The notes under the pieces are model-generated. The model searched no databases, had not been told where the DNA came from, and was given only the letters and a program-made list of their open reading frames with translations. The position numbers were made by a program, and so were the translations under genes. This document shows positions 5,216 through 6,366 of a DNA stretch of 6,366 bases, one piece after another. How positions within the stretch are numbered: the first letter of the stretch is position 1; each line of letters opens with the position of its first letter. The DNA lies in assembly GCA_017557475.1 (NCBI GenBank), contig JAFYYO010000303.1:1-6366 (forward strand), read 5' to 3'. This stretch comes from Bacteroidaceae bacterium. GTDB lineage: Bacteria; Bacteroidota; Bacteroidia; Bacteroidales; Bacteroidaceae.

Positions 5216-6366
5216 ATGAAACACACATTTTATATTATTATAAGCCTTTTTGCCCTCCTTTTCAGCACAGAAACAAGGGCTCAAAGCCAGCATAAGAAAA
5301 GCGATTACCTGCCAAAAAGCACTCAAGTACTCCCCCTAAAGGAGGATTTGGGGTCTTTTTTCCAATCTGCTCCAACTGCCCCAAAGCACGAGGTTCGCGC
5401 AGTTTGGCTGACGACCATAAGTGGTTTGGACTGGCCCAAGACGAAGGCCACGAACTCGATTAACAGGGAAGCACAGAAGCAGGAACTCTGCGAAATCCTC
5501 GACCAACTGCAGGCTTGCCGCATCAATACCGTTGTCTTACAGACGCGCATCCGAGGCTCCGTCATCTATCCGAGCAAGATAGAGCCTTGGGACATCTGCC
5601 TGACTGGCACATTCGACCGCGACCCTGGTTACGACCCGCTTGCCTTCGCCATCGAGGAGACCCACAAACGAGGGATGGAACTCCATGCCTGGATTGTTAC
5701 CGTCCCTGCCTTCAAGATAGAGAATGCCAAGAAGATGGGCAAACGAAGCCTGCTCAAAACGCATCCTGAACTCCTGAAAAAGCACGGCGACCAATACTAT
5801 CTCGACCCAGGTCTGCCAAGCTCTTCCGCCTATCTGACCGCTTGTTGCAAGGAGTTGGTCACGGGTTACGATGTCGACGGCATTCACTTCGACTACATTC
5901 GCTACCCAGAGAATGCAGGCTCTTTTGGTAATGCGGCAACCTATAAGAAGTATGGAAAAGGGCAGGACAAGCGGTCTTGGCGAGAGGACAACATCACCAG
6001 AATGGTTCGCGATGCCTACGAAGCCGTCAAGGGAATCAAGCCTTGGGTTCGCGTAAGTTGCTCTCCCGTAGGCAAATACAAAGACCTGAGTCGCTACTCG
6101 GCTAAGGGTTGGTCGGCTCTCGGAGCAGTCTATCAGGATGCTCAGCTCTGGCTCAAGGAGGGCATCATGGACATGCTTCTGCCGATGATGTACTTTCAGG
6201 GCGACCACTTCTACCCATTCGCAGCCGATTGGGCAGAGCACGACTACGGTCGGACGGTTGCTCCTGGCCTCGGCATCTACTTCCTCCATCCAAGAGAGAA
6301 GGATTGGGACTGGGGCATCATTCAGCGCGAACTATGCTATATCAGGCAGATGGGGCTTGGCGGACA
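5216..6366 (+). CDS. Secreted GHL10-family (DUF187) glycoside-hydrolase-like protein, 3' end beyond the window
   Basis: The frame is open from ATG 5216 to the window edge: 383 complete codons with no stop. The N-terminus is a signal peptide (core IIISLFALLF, cleavage likely after TRA-22 before Gln23), so the protein is exported. A linker (24-57) precedes the GHL10 domain, a TIM-barrel family related to glycoside hydrolases (E. coli YngK type). The domain opens with EVRAVWLTTISGLDWP (59-74), then INTVVLQTRIRGSVIYPS (103-120), KRGMELHAWI (151-160), YYLDPGLPSS (194-203) and the hallmark DVDGIHFDYIRYP (219-231), whose acidic residues are the likely catalytic or binding site. Later come VRVSCSPVG and DMLLPMMYFQGD. 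Only the end of the barrel and any C-terminal domain are missing. The start is fixed because no other in-frame ATG precedes the signal peptide. A probable role is glycan processing outside the inner membrane; the substrate is unknown. The linker carries an odd GC-rich hairpin element. Confidence 0.93.
   Translation, partial: MKHTFYIIISLFALLFSTETRAQSQHKKSDYLPKSTQVLPLKEDLGSFFQSAPTAPKHEVRAVWLTTISGLDWPKTKATNSINREAQKQELCEILDQLQACRINTVVLQTRIRGSVIYPSKIEPWDICLTGTFDRDPGYDPLAFAIEETHKRGMELHAWIVTVPAFKIENAKKMGKRSLLKTHPELLKKHGDQYYLDPGLPSSSAYLTACCKELVTGYDVDGIHFDYIRYPENAGSFGNAATYKKYGKGQDKRSWREDNITRMVRDAYEAVKGIKPWVRVSCSPVGKYKDLSRYSAKGWSALGAVYQDAQLWLKEGIMDMLLPMMYFQGDHFYPFAADWAEHDYGRTVAPGLGIYFLHPREKDWDWGIIQRELCYIRQMGLGG
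5330..5361. repeat. GC-rich inverted-repeat element inside the GHL10 coding sequence
   Basis: CTCCCCCTAAAGGAGG followed by ATTTGGGG spans 5330-5353, and TCTTTTTT ends at 5361. CCCC (5333-5336) plus AAA (5338-5340) can pair with TTTGGGG (5347-5353), with a single T bulge, leaving GGAGGA in the loop. CTCC (5330-5333) with GGAG (5341-5344) is an alternative fold. It codes in frame for VLPLKEDLGSFF in the linker (residues 38-49). The layout resembles a weak intrinsic terminator, or a dispersed C-run/G-run palindrome of the kind found between Bacteroidetes genes. That resemblance is from memory and not tested. Confidence 0.55.

Noticed and set aside
5537..6289. A 250-codon open frame on the minus strand within the GHL10 gene
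   Set aside because: The plus-strand frame here carries conserved GHL10 motifs (for example DVDGIHFDYIRYP). The antisense frame has no recognisable motif and is explained by codon bias of the real gene.

Overview
The window reads as ordinary chromosome from a Bacteroidales bacterium, most likely Prevotella-like. Three things support this. There are copies of the Bacteroidetes -7 promoter box (TAnnTTTG, here TATCTTTG) in front of three transcription units. Start codons lack Shine-Dalgarno sequences. Exported proteins have signal peptides ending in Ala-Gln. The genus is an inference; there is no rRNA or other marker gene in the window.

Layout from left to right. Positions 1-33 hold the last codons of a plus-strand gene, whose tail resembles a type IX secretion sorting signal, followed by a strong terminator (57-90). 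A gene-poor stretch (91-433) carries a heptanucleotide repeat, a cluster of small inverted repeats and a textbook promoter (375-406). That promoter drives a secreted TraB/GumN-family protein (434-1408). A shared hairpin terminator (1417-1447) separates this gene from a convergent minus-strand gene for a small outer-membrane beta-barrel (1952-1470). Upstream of the barrel gene is a 236-base spacer with a roughly 24-base repeat array and several palindromes. Beyond it are two tandem minus-strand CstA-family transporter genes (5100-3613 and 3616-2189) that overlap by four bases. A compact divergent promoter region (5101-5215), built around a four-unit heptamer repeat, separates the cstA pair from a plus-strand secreted GHL10-family glycoside-hydrolase-like gene (5216 to beyond the window end). 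That last gene is cut off by the window edge.

Functionally, the two CstA paralogues probably import pyruvate or small peptides across the inner membrane. They form one translationally coupled unit, and because neither a promoter nor a terminator is visible in the spacer, the beta-barrel gene may be co-transcribed with them. The GHL10 protein is exported and probably acts on glycans. The TraB/GumN protein is exported and of unknown substrate. I see no defence system, mobile element, CRISPR array or clearly new multi-gene system. The interesting material is in the intergenic regions: promoter-embedded heptamer repeats, a variable-palindrome array, a probable leaderless mRNA, and a GC-rich hairpin element sitting in frame inside the GHL10 linker.
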